This document shows positions 6,853-16,397 of a stretch of DNA of 19,142 nt, piece by piece. Made by a program: the position numbers and the translations under genes. Source of the stretch: Legionellales bacterium UBA2469. GTDB taxonomy: Bacteria; Pseudomonadota; Gammaproteobacteria; Legionellales; Legionellaceae. The stretch spans positions 74,428-93,569 of the forward strand of contig DDPL01000076.1 of NCBI GenBank assembly GCA_002342175.1, given 5' to 3'. The notes below the pieces were generated by a model. It worked only from the letters and a program-made list of their open reading frames with translations, was not told where the DNA came from and did not search any database. Every line of letters begins with the position of its first letter. The stretch's first letter is position 1.

Positions 6853-7209
6853 ATGCTAACCGACTATCTATTTATTTTGATTTTTATTGTAATGGCTGGT
6901 GCTTTAGGCGCTATATTAATGATTTTTGCAAGGGTTGTTGCAACAGCAAAACCTAATGCAGAAAAAAATTCTCCCTATGAGTGTGGATTCCCCGCATTTG
7001 AATCAGCGCATATCCCAGCCGATGTGCGATTTTATCTTGTAGCTATTTTGTTTATTATTTTTGATCTAGAAACAGCATTCTTTTTCCCTTGGGCCGTAGT
7101 TTTGAGAAAAGTCTCATGGGTCGGTTTTACATCAATGATGGTGTTTCTTGGGATCCTTGTGGTTGGTTTCATTTATGAATGGAAAAAAGGAGCTCTTGAA
7201 TGGGAATAA
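6853..7209 (+). CDS. nuoA: NADH-quinone oxidoreductase subunit A
   Basis: A 118-residue inner-membrane subunit of complex I, the first gene of the nuo cluster. It has three membrane helices, at about residues 5-27, 60-80 and 87-108. The conserved loop after helix 1 contains [11 protein letters not shown], and helix 2 carries [12 protein letters not shown] with D71 and E73, the family signature near the quinone site. The C-terminus [10 protein letters not shown] is typical. The start ATG follows an AGGAG at 6844-6848 with a short 4-base spacer. The last 10 bases overlap nuoB. No strong promoter was found in the 38 bases after the tRNA, so the cluster may be read from upstream. Confidence 0.97.
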   Translation: MLTDYLFILIFIVMAGALGAILMIFARVVATAKPNAEKNSPYECGFPAFESAHIPADVRFYLVAILFIIFDLETAFFFPWAVVLRKVSWVGFTSMMVFLGILVVGFIYEWKKGALEWE

Positions 7210-7697
7210 AAGAAACATTGTCGGAGCATGTGAATTTCCAAAAAGAAGGGTTTTTAACCACCTCTGTTGAAAAATTAGTAGGTTGGGCACAAAGTGGTTC
7301 TTTATGGCCGATGACATTTGGATTAGCTTGCTGCGCTGTAGAAATGATGCATGCAGGAGCAGCGCGATATGACCTTGATAGATTTGGTATGATTTTTCGA
7401 CCTAGTCCGCGGCAATCAGATGTCATGATCGTTGCAGGTACTTTATGTAATAAAATGGCACCAGCGTTACGCAAGGTTTATGATCAAATGGCTGAGCCTC
7501 GGTGGGTCATCTCAATGGGGTCATGCGCGAATGGTGGTGGTTATTATCACTATTCTTATTCTGTTGTGCGTGGATGTGATAGAATTGTTCCAGTGGATAT
7601 TTATGTTCCTGGCTGTCCTCCAACTGCTGAGGCTTTATTGTATGGCATTATTCAGTTGCAAAATAAACTACGCCATCGTTCAATTATTGAAATTTAA
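7200..7697 (+). CDS. nuoB: NADH-quinone oxidoreductase subunit B
   Basis: A 165-residue peripheral subunit of the connecting module that carries the [4Fe-4S] cluster N2, the last electron carrier before quinone. The ligands are visible: the adjacent pair C44-C45 in [10 protein letters not shown]109 in MGSCANGG, and C139 in [11 protein letters not shown]. The family sequence [20 protein letters not shown] is intact. The start overlaps the nuoA stop by 10 bases and is preceded by a strong AAGGAG (7187-7192) at 7-base spacing, so the two are translated together. nuoC begins 21 bases later. Confidence 0.98.
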   Translation: MGIKETLSEHVNFQKEGFLTTSVEKLVGWAQSGSLWPMTFGLACCAVEMMHAGAARYDLDRFGMIFRPSPRQSDVMIVAGTLCNKMAPALRKVYDQMAEPRWVISMGSCANGGGYYHYSYSVVRGCDRIVPVDIYVPGCPPTAEALLYGIIQLQNKLRHRSIIEI

Positions 7698-7718
7698 CCC
7701 AAGACGATTGAGGAAACC

Positions 7719-8396
7719 ATGGTGCTCAATTCCGCTATCATTGATAGATTAACACTAGAAAATTTAGGATTTCCTGTGACTTCATATGAGGCCTACGGGG
7801 AATTAAATATAGAATGTTCTGTGGAACATATTTTGAATCTGCTAAATGTTCTTAAAACCAAAAAGCCATTTTTATTTGATATGCTTATCGATATCTGTGC
7901 TGTCGATTATTTGAACTTTGGTGAATATGATTGGGAAACAGATTCTGCAACTGAATGTGGTTTTTCAAGAGGTGTTGATGCACAAACCAGTGAAACGCAG
8001 GTCAAAAATCAGCCCCGTTTTGCTGTTGTTTATCACTTATTGTCAATTAAAAACAATCTCAGATGTCGTGTGAAAGTGTACATGGATGAATCAAATTTAT
8101 CGATTCCTTCCGTAACTCCTATTTGGGATGGTGCAAATTGGTTCGAGCGAGAGACTTATGATATGTACGGGATTTTATTTGATGGACATCCTGATTTAAG
8201 ACGCTTGTTGACTGATTACGGTTTTATTGGTCATCCATTCCGTAAGGATTTCCCCCTAAGTGGGCATGTTGAGATGAGATATGATGCAACATTAAAGCGT
8301 GTTGTCTATGAACCCGTGGACATTGAGCCACGTGTGCTTGTTCCTAAAGTGATACGAAAAGATAACCGTTATCTCGGTCAAAAAGAGGGTAACTGA
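7719..8396 (+). CDS. nuoC: NADH-quinone oxidoreductase subunit C
   Basis: A 225-residue peripheral subunit (30-kDa family) of the connecting module, packing against NuoD. The diagnostic region [20 protein letters not shown], followed by [11 protein letters not shown] and [12 protein letters not shown], is complete. It ends with the [12 protein letters not shown] tail. The segment at about 70-96 ([18 protein letters not shown] and following) is an extended loop known from beta- and other gammaproteobacterial NuoC. Unlike in E. coli, nuoC is not fused to nuoD. Its TGA stop overlaps the nuoD ATG by one base (TGATG), so translation is coupled. GAGGAAA (7710-7716) precedes the start at short spacing. 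Confidence 0.97.
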   Translation: MVLNSAIIDRLTLENLGFPVTSYEAYGELNIECSVEHILNLLNVLKTKKPFLFDMLIDICAVDYLNFGEYDWETDSATECGFSRGVDAQTSETQVKNQPRFAVVYHLLSIKNNLRCRVKVYMDESNLSIPSVTPIWDGANWFERETYDMYGILFDGHPDLRRLLTDYGFIGHPFRKDFPLSGHVEMRYDATLKRVVYEPVDIEPRVLVPKVIRKDNRYLGQKEGN

Positions 8397-9646
8397 TGGA
8401 ATTACAAAATTATACATTGAACTTTGGTCCTCAACATCCAGCAGCGCATGGTGTTTTACGATTGGTTTTAGAACTTGAAGGTGAAACAATTGTACGTGCG
8501 GATCCACACATTGGATTATTACATCGTGGAACTGAAAAGTTAGTTGAAACGAAACCATATATTCAAAATATTGGTTATATGGATAGACTCGATTACGTTT
8601 CAATGATGTGTAACGAGCATGCCTACGTTCAAGCGATAGAAAAATTACTTGGCATTGAGGCGCCTATTCGAGCACAGTATATTCGAACCATGTTTGATGA
8701 AATTACACGTATTCTTAATCATTTATTATGGTTAGGTGCAACGGCACTTGATATTGGTGCGATGAGTGTCTTTTTATACTGCTTCCGAGAACGAGAAGAT
8801 TTATTTGATTGTTATGAGGCTGTTTCAGGTGCTCGAATGCACGCGAAATATTATCGGCCAGGTGGCGTTGCTCGTGATTTACCAGATCAAATGCCTCAGT
8901 ATCAAGCCTCAAAGTGGCACAGCGAACGTGAAGTCGACAAAATGAATGAACACCGACATGGATCCCTGTTAGATTTTATATGGGCCTTCACCGAGAGATT
9001 CCCTAAATATGTCGATGAATATGAAACCTTATTGACAGATAATCGAATCTGGAAACAACGAACAGTTGATATTGGTGTAGTATCACCTGAGCAAGCTATT
9101 GCCTGGGGATTTACAGGTCCTATGTTAAGAGGATCGGGCGTGGAATGGGATCTTCGAAAAAAACAACCTTACGCTGCTTATGCCAATGTTGATTTTGATA
9201 TCCCTGTTGGTCGAACAGGTGACTGCTATGATAGATATTTGGTACGCGTTGAAGAAATGAGACAATCTAATCGAATCATTCGTCAATGTATTGAATGGTT
9301 AAAGAATAACCCCGGGGATGTTAAACTGAAAGACTACAAAATAGTGCCACCATCTCGTGAACTGATGAAAAATGATATGGAAGCGATGATACATCACTTC
9401 AAATTATATACGGAAGGCTTTTGTTTACCCGTTGGTGAAGTCTATACAGCTGTTGAAGCACCAAAAGGTGAATTTGGAATATATTTAGTTTCTGATGGGG
9501 CCAATAAGCCTTATCGTATGAAAATTCGAGCGCCGGGATTTGCGCATTTGTCAGGCTATGATGAAATGGTAAGAGGTCATATGCTAGCTGATGGTGTTGC
9601 GATTCTAGCGAGTCAGGATATTGTATTTGGTGAAATTGACCGATAA
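8396..9646 (+). CDS. nuoD: NADH-quinone oxidoreductase subunit D
   Basis: A 416-residue subunit (49-kDa family, related to the large subunit of NiFe hydrogenases) that forms the quinone pocket with NuoB. Near the N-terminus [11 protein letters not shown] supplies H14 and H18. Y67 in [11 protein letters not shown] corresponds to the quinone-binding tyrosine described in the Thermus homologue. Further signatures are [12 protein letters not shown] and the C-terminal [18 protein letters not shown] with FGEIDR at the end. Hydrogenase nickel ligands are absent, as normal for complex I. The start overlaps the nuoC stop and GAGGG (8385-8389) provides the ribosome binding site. Confidence 0.98.
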   Translation: MELQNYTLNFGPQHPAAHGVLRLVLELEGETIVRADPHIGLLHRGTEKLVETKPYIQNIGYMDRLDYVSMMCNEHAYVQAIEKLLGIEAPIRAQYIRTMFDEITRILNHLLWLGATALDIGAMSVFLYCFREREDLFDCYEAVSGARMHAKYYRPGGVARDLPDQMPQYQASKWHSEREVDKMNEHRHGSLLDFIWAFTERFPKYVDEYETLLTDNRIWKQRTVDIGVVSPEQAIAWGFTGPMLRGSGVEWDLRKKQPYAAYANVDFDIPVGRTGDCYDRYLVRVEEMRQSNRIIRQCIEWLKNNPGDVKLKDYKIVPPSRELMKNDMEAMIHHFKLYTEGFCLPVGEVYTAVEAPKGEFGIYLVSDGANKPYRMKIRAPGFAHLSGYDEMVRGHMLADGVAILASQDIVFGEIDR

Positions 9647-9681
9647 TTGTCGAGTCATGCTTAAAAGAGTGAATGTAAAAC

Positions 9682-10185
9682 ATGACAGAAACCTTAAATA
9701 AAACACTAAAAGATTTAATTTCTAAGCAGGGTTTGAGCGAAATTGACGCCAATATTAAAAAATATCCTGCTGATAATAAACAGTCTGCAGTGATGAGGGC
9801 ATTAACAATTGTTCAAGAAGAGAAAAATCATCTTACTGAAGAATTGATGAATGCTGTTGCAAAATATTTAGAAATGCCTACGATTGCGGTCTATGAAGTC
9901 GCAACGTTTTATAGTATGTATGAACATGAGCCGGTCGGTGAAAATTTGATTAATGTATGTCGTTCAATTTCTTGCTATTTGCGCGGTTCAGATGAAATCA
10001 TTAAAACATTAGAAAATCATCTCGGTGTAAAATGTGGTGGAACATCGGCTGACGGCAAATTTACTTTAAAGAAAGCAGAATGTTTGGGTGCTTGCGTGCA
10101 TGCACCTATGATGCAAATTAATCAGAAATATCATGAAAATTTAACAACTGAAAACGTTCAGGATATTATCGATTCATATCAATAA
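9682..10185 (+). CDS. nuoE: NADH-quinone oxidoreductase subunit E
   Basis: A 167-residue thioredoxin-fold subunit (24-kDa family) of the NADH-oxidising module, holding the [2Fe-2S] cluster N1a. The four ligands are C93 and C98 (in NVCRSISCYLRG) and C134 and C138 (in KAECLGACVHAPMM). The helical N-terminal part with YEVATFYSMY is typical. The gene follows nuoD after 35 bases, the loosest junction before it in the cluster. Its ribosome binding site is weak: an AAGAG ends 12 bases before the ATG. A small inverted repeat lies between its stop and nuoF. Confidence 0.97.
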   Translation: MTETLNKTLKDLISKQGLSEIDANIKKYPADNKQSAVMRALTIVQEEKNHLTEELMNAVAKYLEMPTIAVYEVATFYSMYEHEPVGENLINVCRSISCYLRGSDEIIKTLENHLGVKCGGTSADGKFTLKKAECLGACVHAPMMQINQKYHENLTTENVQDIIDSYQ

Positions 10186-10196
10186 ATACTAAATTA

Positions 10197-10217
10197 AAAA
10201 GTCTGAACATGACTTTT
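10197..10217 (+). other. Inverted repeat between nuoE and nuoF
   Basis: AAAAGTC (10197-10203) and GACTTTT (10211-10217) are exact reverse complements with a 7-base TGAACAT loop. The stem is mostly A-T, so it would be weak in RNA. It ends just before the nuoF ribosome binding site CGGAG (10219-10223). It resembles a degenerate terminator in shape, but nuoF and the rest of the operon follow at once, so at most it would act as an attenuator or processing site. Confidence 0.4.
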
Positions 10218-10233
10218 ACGGAGTTGAAAAATC

Positions 10234-11511
10234 ATGGTGGAAATTAACCAAGTATGTTATAGAACATTAAACCTACCAGATCCAAATTCTCTCGAGACCT
10301 ATGTCAAACTTGGTGGATATAAAGTTTGGACGAAAATATTAAAGGAACAAACACCGCCACAAGATATCATCCAACAACTCAAAACAAGTGGATTGAGAGG
10401 GCGAGGTGGTGCAGGTTTCCCAACAGGTTTAAAGTGGAGCTTTCTTAATCGGAATACACCTGGTCAAAAGTATGTTGTTTGTAATTCTGATGAGGGAGAA
10501 CCTGGCACATGTAAAGATCGCGATATTATGCGCTATAATCCTCATCAATTGATTGAAGGGATGGCAATTGCAGGTTATGTGATGAATGCAACGGTGGGGT
10601 ATAACTATATCCGTGGCGAATTCTGGGAGCCCTATTTGTCAGTTGAAAAGGCTCTTAAAGAAGCTTACGAAGCTGGATACTTAGGAAAAAATATTCAAAA
10701 ATCTGGTTTTGACTTCGATTTATATCAACATTTAGGCGCCGGTGCATACATTTGTGGCGAAGAAACTGCACTCCTCAATTCCATTGAAGGGAAGAAAGGT
10801 ATGCCTCGTTTTAAACCGCCTTTTCCAGCAAATTTTGGGTTATACGGAAAGCCTACGACCGTCAATAATACCGAGACTTTTGCATCTGTCCCAATGATTT
10901 TAGAAAAGGGTGGAGAATGGTTTTCCGCGCTTGGAAAGCCAAATAATGGTGGTACAAAATGTTTTTGTATCAGTGGGCATGTTAAAAAGCCAACAAATGT
11001 TGAAGTGCCGTTGGGCACTCCATTTGCAGAACTATTAGCTTATGCCGGGGGTTTATACTCAGGTCGAAAGCTAAAAGCAGTCATTCCTGGCGGTACGTCA
11101 ATGCCGGTTGTACCTGGAGATGTCATGATGAACCTAAATATGGATTACGATAGCATCCAATCGGTTGGTTCTGGCTTGGGTTCAGGAGCTATCATTGTTA
11201 TGGATGATTCTACATGTATGGTTAATGCACTATATCGTATTGCTGAGTTCTATGATCATGAATCATGTGGACAGTGCACGCCATGTCGAGAGGGTACCGG
11301 CTGGATGCGTCGTATTTTAAAACGTATTGTAGAAGGTCAAGGAGAACGCTCGGATTTAGACCAACTGGTCAATGTTGCAAATAATATTGAAGGTCGAACA
11401 ATTTGTGCGTTTGGGGAAGCAGCCGCTTGGCCCGTACAAAGTTTTGTAAAACATTTTTATCACGAATTTGAACATTTTATTATTCACAAACGTTCAATAG
11501 TGGCAGCTTAA
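10234..11511 (+). CDS. nuoF: NADH-quinone oxidoreductase subunit F
   Basis: A 425-residue subunit (51-kDa family) where NADH binds and reduces FMN, passing electrons to the [4Fe-4S] cluster N3. The FMN/NADH glycine-rich region [16 protein letters not shown] begins at residue 53. The second nucleotide-binding segment [19 protein letters not shown] begins at 168. The N3 ligands are C345, C348 and C351 ([13 protein letters not shown]) and C391 ([10 protein letters not shown]). All elements are intact and the length is usual for the family. The start is preceded by CGGAG at 10-base spacing. nuoG begins 12 bases after the stop. Confidence 0.98.
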   Translation: MVEINQVCYRTLNLPDPNSLETYVKLGGYKVWTKILKEQTPPQDIIQQLKTSGLRGRGGAGFPTGLKWSFLNRNTPGQKYVVCNSDEGEPGTCKDRDIMRYNPHQLIEGMAIAGYVMNATVGYNYIRGEFWEPYLSVEKALKEAYEAGYLGKNIQKSGFDFDLYQHLGAGAYICGEETALLNSIEGKKGMPRFKPPFPANFGLYGKPTTVNNTETFASVPMILEKGGEWFSALGKPNNGGTKCFCISGHVKKPTNVEVPLGTPFAELLAYAGGLYSGRKLKAVIPGGTSMPVVPGDVMMNLNMDYDSIQSVGSGLGSGAIIVMDDSTCMVNALYRIAEFYDHESCGQCTPCREGTGWMRRILKRIVEGQGERSDLDQLVNVANNIEGRTICAFGEAAAWPVQSFVKHFYHEFEHFIIHKRSIVAA

Positions 11512-11523
11512 TAGGTGCGAACC

Positions 11524-13875
11524 ATGGCAACAATAGAAATTGATGGTAAAACATTTGAAGTAGAAAATGGAAAGATGATAATTGAGGTTGCAGATGAAGC
11601 TGGAATACATATTCCACGATTCTGTTACCATAAAAAATTATCGGTCGCTGCCAACTGTAGAATGTGTTTGGTGGAAATCGAAAATAGTAAAAAAACAGTT
11701 CCTGCTTGTGCAACCCCAATTAGCCATGGAATGAAAGTTTTTACTCAATCAGAGATGGCGTTAAAATCCCAAAAAATCGTAATGGAATTTCTGCTCATTA
11801 ATCACCCCTTGGACTGTCCGATTTGCGACCAGGGTGGCGAGTGTGAGTTACAAGATGTTTCCATGGGTTTTGGTGGAGATGCTAGTCATTATGAAGAATC
11901 CAAGCGCGCTGTTGACGATACAAAATTAGGTACTCTTGTTGCAACCGAAATGACAAGATGCATTCATTGCACAAGATGTGTTCGTTTTGGAGAAGAAATC
12001 GCAGGATTGCGAGAAATGGGAGCGCCATTCCGCGGAGAAGATGTCCATATTGGAACCTACGTTGAAAAAAGTCTTCGTTCTGAAGTATCAGGGAACATTA
12101 TTGATTTATGCCCTGTGGGCGCATTGACATCAAAACCCTATCGTTACACTGCTCGATCTTGGGAATTAGAACAGTTTCCGAGTATTGCACCTCATGATTG
12201 TTTAGGCTCAAACGTTCACCTACACGTGCGTCGAGGGCAATTAATGCGGGTAGTGCCTCGCGAAAATGACATGATCAATGAAACCTGGTTATCTGACCGT
12301 GATAGATTCTCATATACCGGGAATTATTCTAAAAATCGTTTAGCGCACCCCATGATTAAGCAAAATGGAAAGTGGAAAACGGTTGATTGGTCTGCAGCGC
12401 TCAATTATGCAACATCACAGATAGGCGAGCATTTAGCACACCATGGTGCAAAATCAGCAGCGGCCCTTGCGCATCCGTCCTCAACAACAGAAGAAATGTA
12501 CTTGATGCAAAAATGGATGAGGTCACTAAAAATATCGAATATGGATTTCCGTTTGAAACAAAACGATTATCGATTGGATGAACATGGTCATGCTGAAATA
12601 GAAAATACACTGAAATACGCTGAGATTGAAAATCAGCAACACGTTTTTTTATGTGGAACCCAAATTCATCGTGAAGTACCTTTAGCGGCCTTAAAAATTC
12701 GCAAAGCCGCTTTAAATGGCGCAGTCATTTCTTCATTAAACATGGCGCATTATGAATTTCCGTTTGATGTAGAACATGAACTCGTCGATGAGCCCATGGC
12801 GTTTGAACAGCATATTTTTGCAATTTTAGCTGCATGCAAACCCAATTTGAAAGATATTCCTGAATCATTGAAGGGCTTATTAGACCATGCCAATGTGACT
12901 ACACAACATAAGGTGATTGCTAAACAATTGTCTCAGGAAAATGCTGTTATTGTAACAGGTATCATTTTTGAATCTCATCCTCATTATGCTGTATTAAGAC
13001 AAGCAATGTCTTATATTGCGAGTACGACGGGTGCTCAATGGATTCATTTAACATTGGGAGCCAATGCAAATGGTGCATGGACTGCAGGACTCGTTCCTCA
13101 TTATGGTCCTAAACATCAAAAAATTAAAAAAGCAGGTCTGAATGCAAGTGAGATGTTATCCAAAAAATTAAAAGTTTACATTTTAAATGGAATTGATCCG
13201 GCATTTGATTTTGATAACTCAAATATTGCAATGGATGCTTTTAGAAAAGCAGAATTTGTGCTTGCCTTTAGTGCTTTTAAAACCCCAGAGCTAATGGATA
13301 TTGCCGATGTTATCCTACCTATAACAACATTTGCAGAAACCTCAGGTACTTATATTAATCTTGATGGTGCATGGCAGTCTTTTGGTGGTGCAGCAAAACC
13401 ATTTGAACAAGCACGACCAGCATGGAAGGTTATTCGGGTTTTAGCGAATTTATCACATTGCGAAGGTTTTGATTATCATTCATCACAGGAAATTTTGGAT
13501 GAATTGAAAGCCCTTCCAGCTGGAGAAATTCAAGAAAACCGAGATACTTTTGAGTTTCCAAAAGCAAATGTTGAAACTGGAAAACATTTATATATGGTCA
13601 ATGAAATTCCCTTATACGGAACGGACATGTTGGTTAGAGAATCCCAAGCTTTAAAAAATGCGGGTTCTGCTGATGGTTTTGTGATGCGAGTCAATTCTGA
13701 AGTGGCTATAAAATTTAATTTGAGTAATGAAGCTACTGTAACTCAACATCATAATAAGTTAACATTGCCAATAGAGATTGATGATCGACTTCATCCAAAT
13801 GTAGTCGTTCTTCCAGCAGTTTGCAGCAGTGTGACTGGACTAGGTAGTTGTTTTTCTGCGGTAACGATTAAGTAG
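11524..13875 (+). CDS. nuoG: NADH-quinone oxidoreductase subunit G
   Basis: A 783-residue iron-sulfur subunit (75-kDa family) that carries electrons from NuoF towards NuoI. Cluster ligands in the N-terminal part: [2Fe-2S] C34, C45, C48, C62; the His-Cys3 site H94, C98, C101, C107 (HPLDCPICDQGGEC); and C146, C149, C152, C196 (MTRCIHCTRC and DLCPVGAL). The rest is the molybdopterin-oxidoreductase-like domain, which is non-catalytic in complex I. The extra N7 motif (CxxCxxxC and a distant C) found in E. coli is absent; only a lone C226 (HDCLGSN) remains there. I chose ATG 11524 over GTG 11515 because AGGTG (11513-11517) sits 6 bases before the ATG and would overlap the GTG. The stop codon lies inside a 7-bp hairpin. 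Confidence 0.97.
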   Translation: MATIEIDGKTFEVENGKMIIEVADEAGIHIPRFCYHKKLSVAANCRMCLVEIENSKKTVPACATPISHGMKVFTQSEMALKSQKIVMEFLLINHPLDCPICDQGGECELQDVSMGFGGDASHYEESKRAVDDTKLGTLVATEMTRCIHCTRCVRFGEEIAGLREMGAPFRGEDVHIGTYVEKSLRSEVSGNIIDLCPVGALTSKPYRYTARSWELEQFPSIAPHDCLGSNVHLHVRRGQLMRVVPRENDMINETWLSDRDRFSYTGNYSKNRLAHPMIKQNGKWKTVDWSAALNYATSQIGEHLAHHGAKSAAALAHPSSTTEEMYLMQKWMRSLKISNMDFRLKQNDYRLDEHGHAEIENTLKYAEIENQQHVFLCGTQIHREVPLAALKIRKAALNGAVISSLNMAHYEFPFDVEHELVDEPMAFEQHIFAILAACKPNLKDIPESLKGLLDHANVTTQHKVIAKQLSQENAVIVTGIIFESHPHYAVLRQAMSYIASTTGAQWIHLTLGANANGAWTAGLVPHYGPKHQKIKKAGLNASEMLSKKLKVYILNGIDPAFDFDNSNIAMDAFRKAEFVLAFSAFKTPELMDIADVILPITTFAETSGTYINLDGAWQSFGGAAKPFEQARPAWKVIRVLANLSHCEGFDYHSSQEILDELKALPAGEIQENRDTFEFPKANVETGKHLYMVNEIPLYGTDMLVRESQALKNAGSADGFVMRVNSEVAIKFNLSNEATVTQHHNKLTLPIEIDDRLHPNVVVLPAVCSSVTGLGSCFSAVTIK

Positions 13876-13881
13876 TTACCG
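13859..13881 (+). other. Hairpin spanning the nuoG stop codon
   Basis: CGGTAAC (13859-13865) and GTTACCG (13875-13881) form a perfect 7-bp inverted repeat with a 9-base loop. The TAG stop (13873-13875) ends at the base of the 3' arm. No T-run follows directly and nuoH starts 36 bases later, so it is not a standard terminator. A role in transcript stability or in setting the nuoG:nuoH ratio is possible but not shown. Confidence 0.5.
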
Positions 13882-13917
13882 ATGTTTATAGGTATTTAAT
13901 AAAAAAGGTAATGCAAT

Positions 13918-14946
13918 ATGCTTTATGATTTAGCCACATTACTTTGGGTAATCATTAAAATTACTGTCATCGTTGTGCCATTGTTAATTATCGTTGCATT
14001 TTTAACATTGGCTGAGCGAAAAGTAATCGGATATATCCAATTACGTATTGGTCCCAATCGCGTTGGTTTTAGAGGAGTTCTACAACCTTTTGCCGATTTA
14101 TTAAAAATGATTCAAAAGGAAATAATTATTCCCAATCTTTCGAATAAATATTTATTTGTGGTTGCTCCACTTTTATCTTTAATACCCGCCCTGGCAGCAT
14201 GGGCAGTTATTCCATTCGAACAGGGTATAGTATTATCGAATATCAATGCAGGTGTTTTATTTCTATTCACCATGAGTTCGTTAGGGGTTTATGGCGTCTT
14301 AATTTCAGGATGGGCCTCAAACTCTAAATATGCAATGTTAGGAGCATTACGTAGTGCAGCGCAAACGATATCTTATGAAATTGCAATGGGATTCGCATTG
14401 GTAGGCGTTTTAATCGCTGCGGGGTCTATGAATATTACAGAAATTGTTAATTCGCAGCAGGGCGGAATTTTGCATTGGTGGTTTGTACCACTACTTCCAT
14501 TATTCATGGTTTTTTGGATTGCCGGTATCGCAGAAACGAATCGAGCACCATTTGACCTTGCAGAAGGCGAATCAGAAATTGTGGCTGGATTTCATGTTGA
14601 ATATTCATCTGTAGGTTTTGCAATATTTTTTATGGCCGAATATGCCAATATGATTTTAATATCAGCGATTATGGCACTATTATTTATGGGCGGCTGGTTA
14701 TCTCCATTTGAAGGTTCTCCGTTCTTTGAAAACATTTTTTGGGTAGTTCCCGGATTTGTTTGGCTATTGTTAAAAATTAGTTTGTTCTTATTTGTATATC
14801 TATGGGTTAGAGCAACGCTCCCAAGATATCGATATGATCAACTGATGCAGTTGGGTTGGAAGGTATTAATTCCAGTAACGATATTCTGGCTTGTCGTAAC
14901 CGCAACGCTGGTTATGTTAAAAGCTCCAATTTGGTTTAATCATTAA
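13918..14946 (+). CDS. nuoH: NADH-quinone oxidoreductase subunit H
   Basis: A 342-residue integral membrane subunit with about eight helices, anchoring the connecting module and forming the entrance to the quinone chamber. The cytoplasmic loop signature [20 protein letters not shown] follows helix 1 at about 31-50. The second signature [20 protein letters not shown] lies in the middle of the protein with several conserved acidic residues, and [20 protein letters not shown] follows. The start ATG has AAGG (13905-13908) nine bases upstream. It opens the membrane part of the cluster after a 42-base gap. nuoI follows 14 bases after its stop. Confidence 0.98.
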   Translation: MLYDLATLLWVIIKITVIVVPLLIIVAFLTLAERKVIGYIQLRIGPNRVGFRGVLQPFADLLKMIQKEIIIPNLSNKYLFVVAPLLSLIPALAAWAVIPFEQGIVLSNINAGVLFLFTMSSLGVYGVLISGWASNSKYAMLGALRSAAQTISYEIAMGFALVGVLIAAGSMNITEIVNSQQGGILHWWFVPLLPLFMVFWIAGIAETNRAPFDLAEGESEIVAGFHVEYSSVGFAIFFMAEYANMILISAIMALLFMGGWLSPFEGSPFFENIFWVVPGFVWLLLKISLFLFVYLWVRATLPRYRYDQLMQLGWKVLIPVTIFWLVVTATLVMLKAPIWFNH

Positions 14947-14960
14947 TTACGAGCAGGAAA

Positions 14961-15461
14961 ATGAAAAAAATTTGGTCTCATATACGTCATTATCTGCATA
15001 GCTTTTTGTTGATAGATATTCTCAAAGGATTACGGTTAACAGGTAAGTATTTTTTTGCAAAAAAAATAACAGTACAGTTTCCTGAGGAACAAACCCCATT
15101 ATCACCCCGATTTAGAGGGATGTTGGCATTAAGAAGATATCCTAACGGCGAAGAAAGATGTATCGCATGTAAACTATGCGAAGCGACATGCCCCGCATTG
15201 GCGATTACGATTGAATCAGAGCCACGCGAAGATGGATCACGAAGAACAACTCGATATGACATTGATATGTTTAAGTGTATTAATTGCGGACTGTGTGAGG
15301 AATCTTGTCCTGTTGACTCCATTGTTGTCACGCCCATTCAGCATTACCACATGGATGAAAGAGGTCAAAATATCATGACCAAAGAAAAACTTCTTGCTAT
15401 CGGCGATATGATGGAAAGCAAACTTGCTGCAGATCGTCTAGCCGACCAAAAATATCGTTAA
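14961..15461 (+). CDS. nuoI: NADH-quinone oxidoreductase subunit I
   Basis: A 166-residue 8Fe ferredoxin-type subunit carrying clusters N6a and N6b that pass electrons to N2 in NuoB. Two complete CxxCxxCxxxCP motifs are visible: C67, C70, C73, C77 ([12 protein letters not shown]) and C106, C109, C112, C116 ([12 protein letters not shown]). The N-terminal amphipathic region (residues 1-30) and [17 protein letters not shown] are family features. The start ATG is preceded by GAGCAGGAAA. The gene lies between nuoH and nuoJ in the standard order. Confidence 0.98.
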   Translation: MKKIWSHIRHYLHSFLLIDILKGLRLTGKYFFAKKITVQFPEEQTPLSPRFRGMLALRRYPNGEERCIACKLCEATCPALAITIESEPREDGSRRTTRYDIDMFKCINCGLCEESCPVDSIVVTPIQHYHMDERGQNIMTKEKLLAIGDMMESKLAADRLADQKYR

Positions 15462-15474
15462 GGGTAATGATTTT

Positions 15475-16074
15475 ATGAGACAATATTTATTTCAGATCGT
15501 TTTTTATCTCAGTTCCTTTTTAGCCATTTTAGGAGCTGGTGCAGTCGTTTTGCAAAAAAATACCGTGAGGGCTGTGCTCTCTCTAGTATTTAGTTTCTTT
15601 ATGATTGCCATCATATGGATGATGTCAAATGCAGAGTTTTTATCATTGGTTTTGGTCTTGGTTTACGTCGGAGCAGTGATGACGCTGTTTTTATTCGTCG
15701 TGATGATGATCAATGTTGATGAAGAAATCGCAACACCTTTTCCAAAACGTTACTATATGCTTGCCATCGGGTTTATGATGTTATTATTAGGTCTTCTAGG
15801 ATATGTTATGCCTAAAGATTTGATGATTCATTCTTCTTCAACTAGCAATATAGTTCAAATGACAACCGAAACATTGGGACAATATTTATATATTGATTAT
15901 GTTGCCATATTAGAGATAACAGCATTGCTTTTACTCGTCGCTATTGTTGCAGCAATTACCTTGGTACATCGTGGGCCTCGGAATATTAAGCGTCAAAAGA
16001 TTAAAAATCAGATCATGGTTAGAAAATCGAATCGCTTAAAAATTGTAAAAATGCAAACTGTTAAAAATAAATAA
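15475..16074 (+). CDS. nuoJ: NADH-quinone oxidoreductase subunit J
   Basis: A 199-residue membrane subunit with about five helices, part of the proton-translocating arm next to NuoK and NuoA. The conserved third-helix segment EFLSLVLVLVYVGAVMTLFLF contains the flexible glycine/tyrosine region characteristic of the family. After the last helix (about 143-164) the protein ends in a basic cytoplasmic tail of about 35 residues with IVKM near the end. That tail resembles the C-termini of beta- and gammaproteobacterial NuoJ. The AAGGG before the gene overlaps the nuoI stop. nuoK starts 11 bases downstream. Confidence 0.96.
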   Translation: MRQYLFQIVFYLSSFLAILGAGAVVLQKNTVRAVLSLVFSFFMIAIIWMMSNAEFLSLVLVLVYVGAVMTLFLFVVMMINVDEEIATPFPKRYYMLAIGFMMLLLGLLGYVMPKDLMIHSSSTSNIVQMTTETLGQYLYIDYVAILEITALLLLVAIVAAITLVHRGPRNIKRQKIKNQIMVRKSNRLKIVKMQTVKNK

Positions 16075-16085
16075 AGAGAAATATA

Positions 16086-16391
16086 ATGATACCCATTTCA
16101 CACTATATGATATTAAGTACAATATTATTTGCCTTAGGACTGATTGGCGTTATTATCAATCGCAAGCAAATTATTTTGGTTTTAGTTTGTGTTGAGATCC
16201 TACTAATGGCGGTAAACACAAATTTTATTGCATTTTCGAATATGCATCATCAGCTTCAAGGGCAGATTTTCGTATTTTTTATTTTAGCTGTTGCAGCAGC
16301 TGAAGCTGCCATTGGTTTAGCGATTGTCATGTTGCTTTATAGAAATAAAGGCAACTTAAGTATGTTAAATATGAATCTGTTGAAAGGATAA
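16086..16391 (+). CDS. nuoK: NADH-quinone oxidoreductase subunit K
   Basis: A 101-residue membrane subunit with three helices, homologous to MrpC of multisubunit antiporters. The two membrane glutamates needed for proton movement in E. coli (E36, E72) are present as E37 (in LVCVEILLMAVN) and E73 (in AVAAAEAAIGLAI). The length is the family norm. AAGAGA (16074-16079) lies six bases before the ATG. nuoL starts only 6 bases after the stop. Confidence 0.98.
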   Translation: MIPISHYMILSTILFALGLIGVIINRKQIILVLVCVEILLMAVNTNFIAFSNMHHQLQGQIFVFFILAVAAAEAAIGLAIVMLLYRNKGNLSMLNMNLLKG

Positions 16392-16397
16392 GCTACT

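Noticed and set aside
7926..8006. Apparent insertion in NuoC (about residues 70-96)
   Set aside because: The same loop with a GFSRGV-like motif occurs in many beta- and gammaproteobacterial NuoC proteins.
11515..11523. GTG 11515 as the nuoG start
   Set aside because: The AGGTG that would serve as ribosome binding site overlaps this GTG; it is correctly spaced for ATG 11524.
15961..16071. Basic C-terminal tail of NuoJ as a possible fusion or extension
   Set aside because: Beta- and other gammaproteobacterial NuoJ proteins end in a similar basic tail with an IVKM-like segment, so it is normal for the family.
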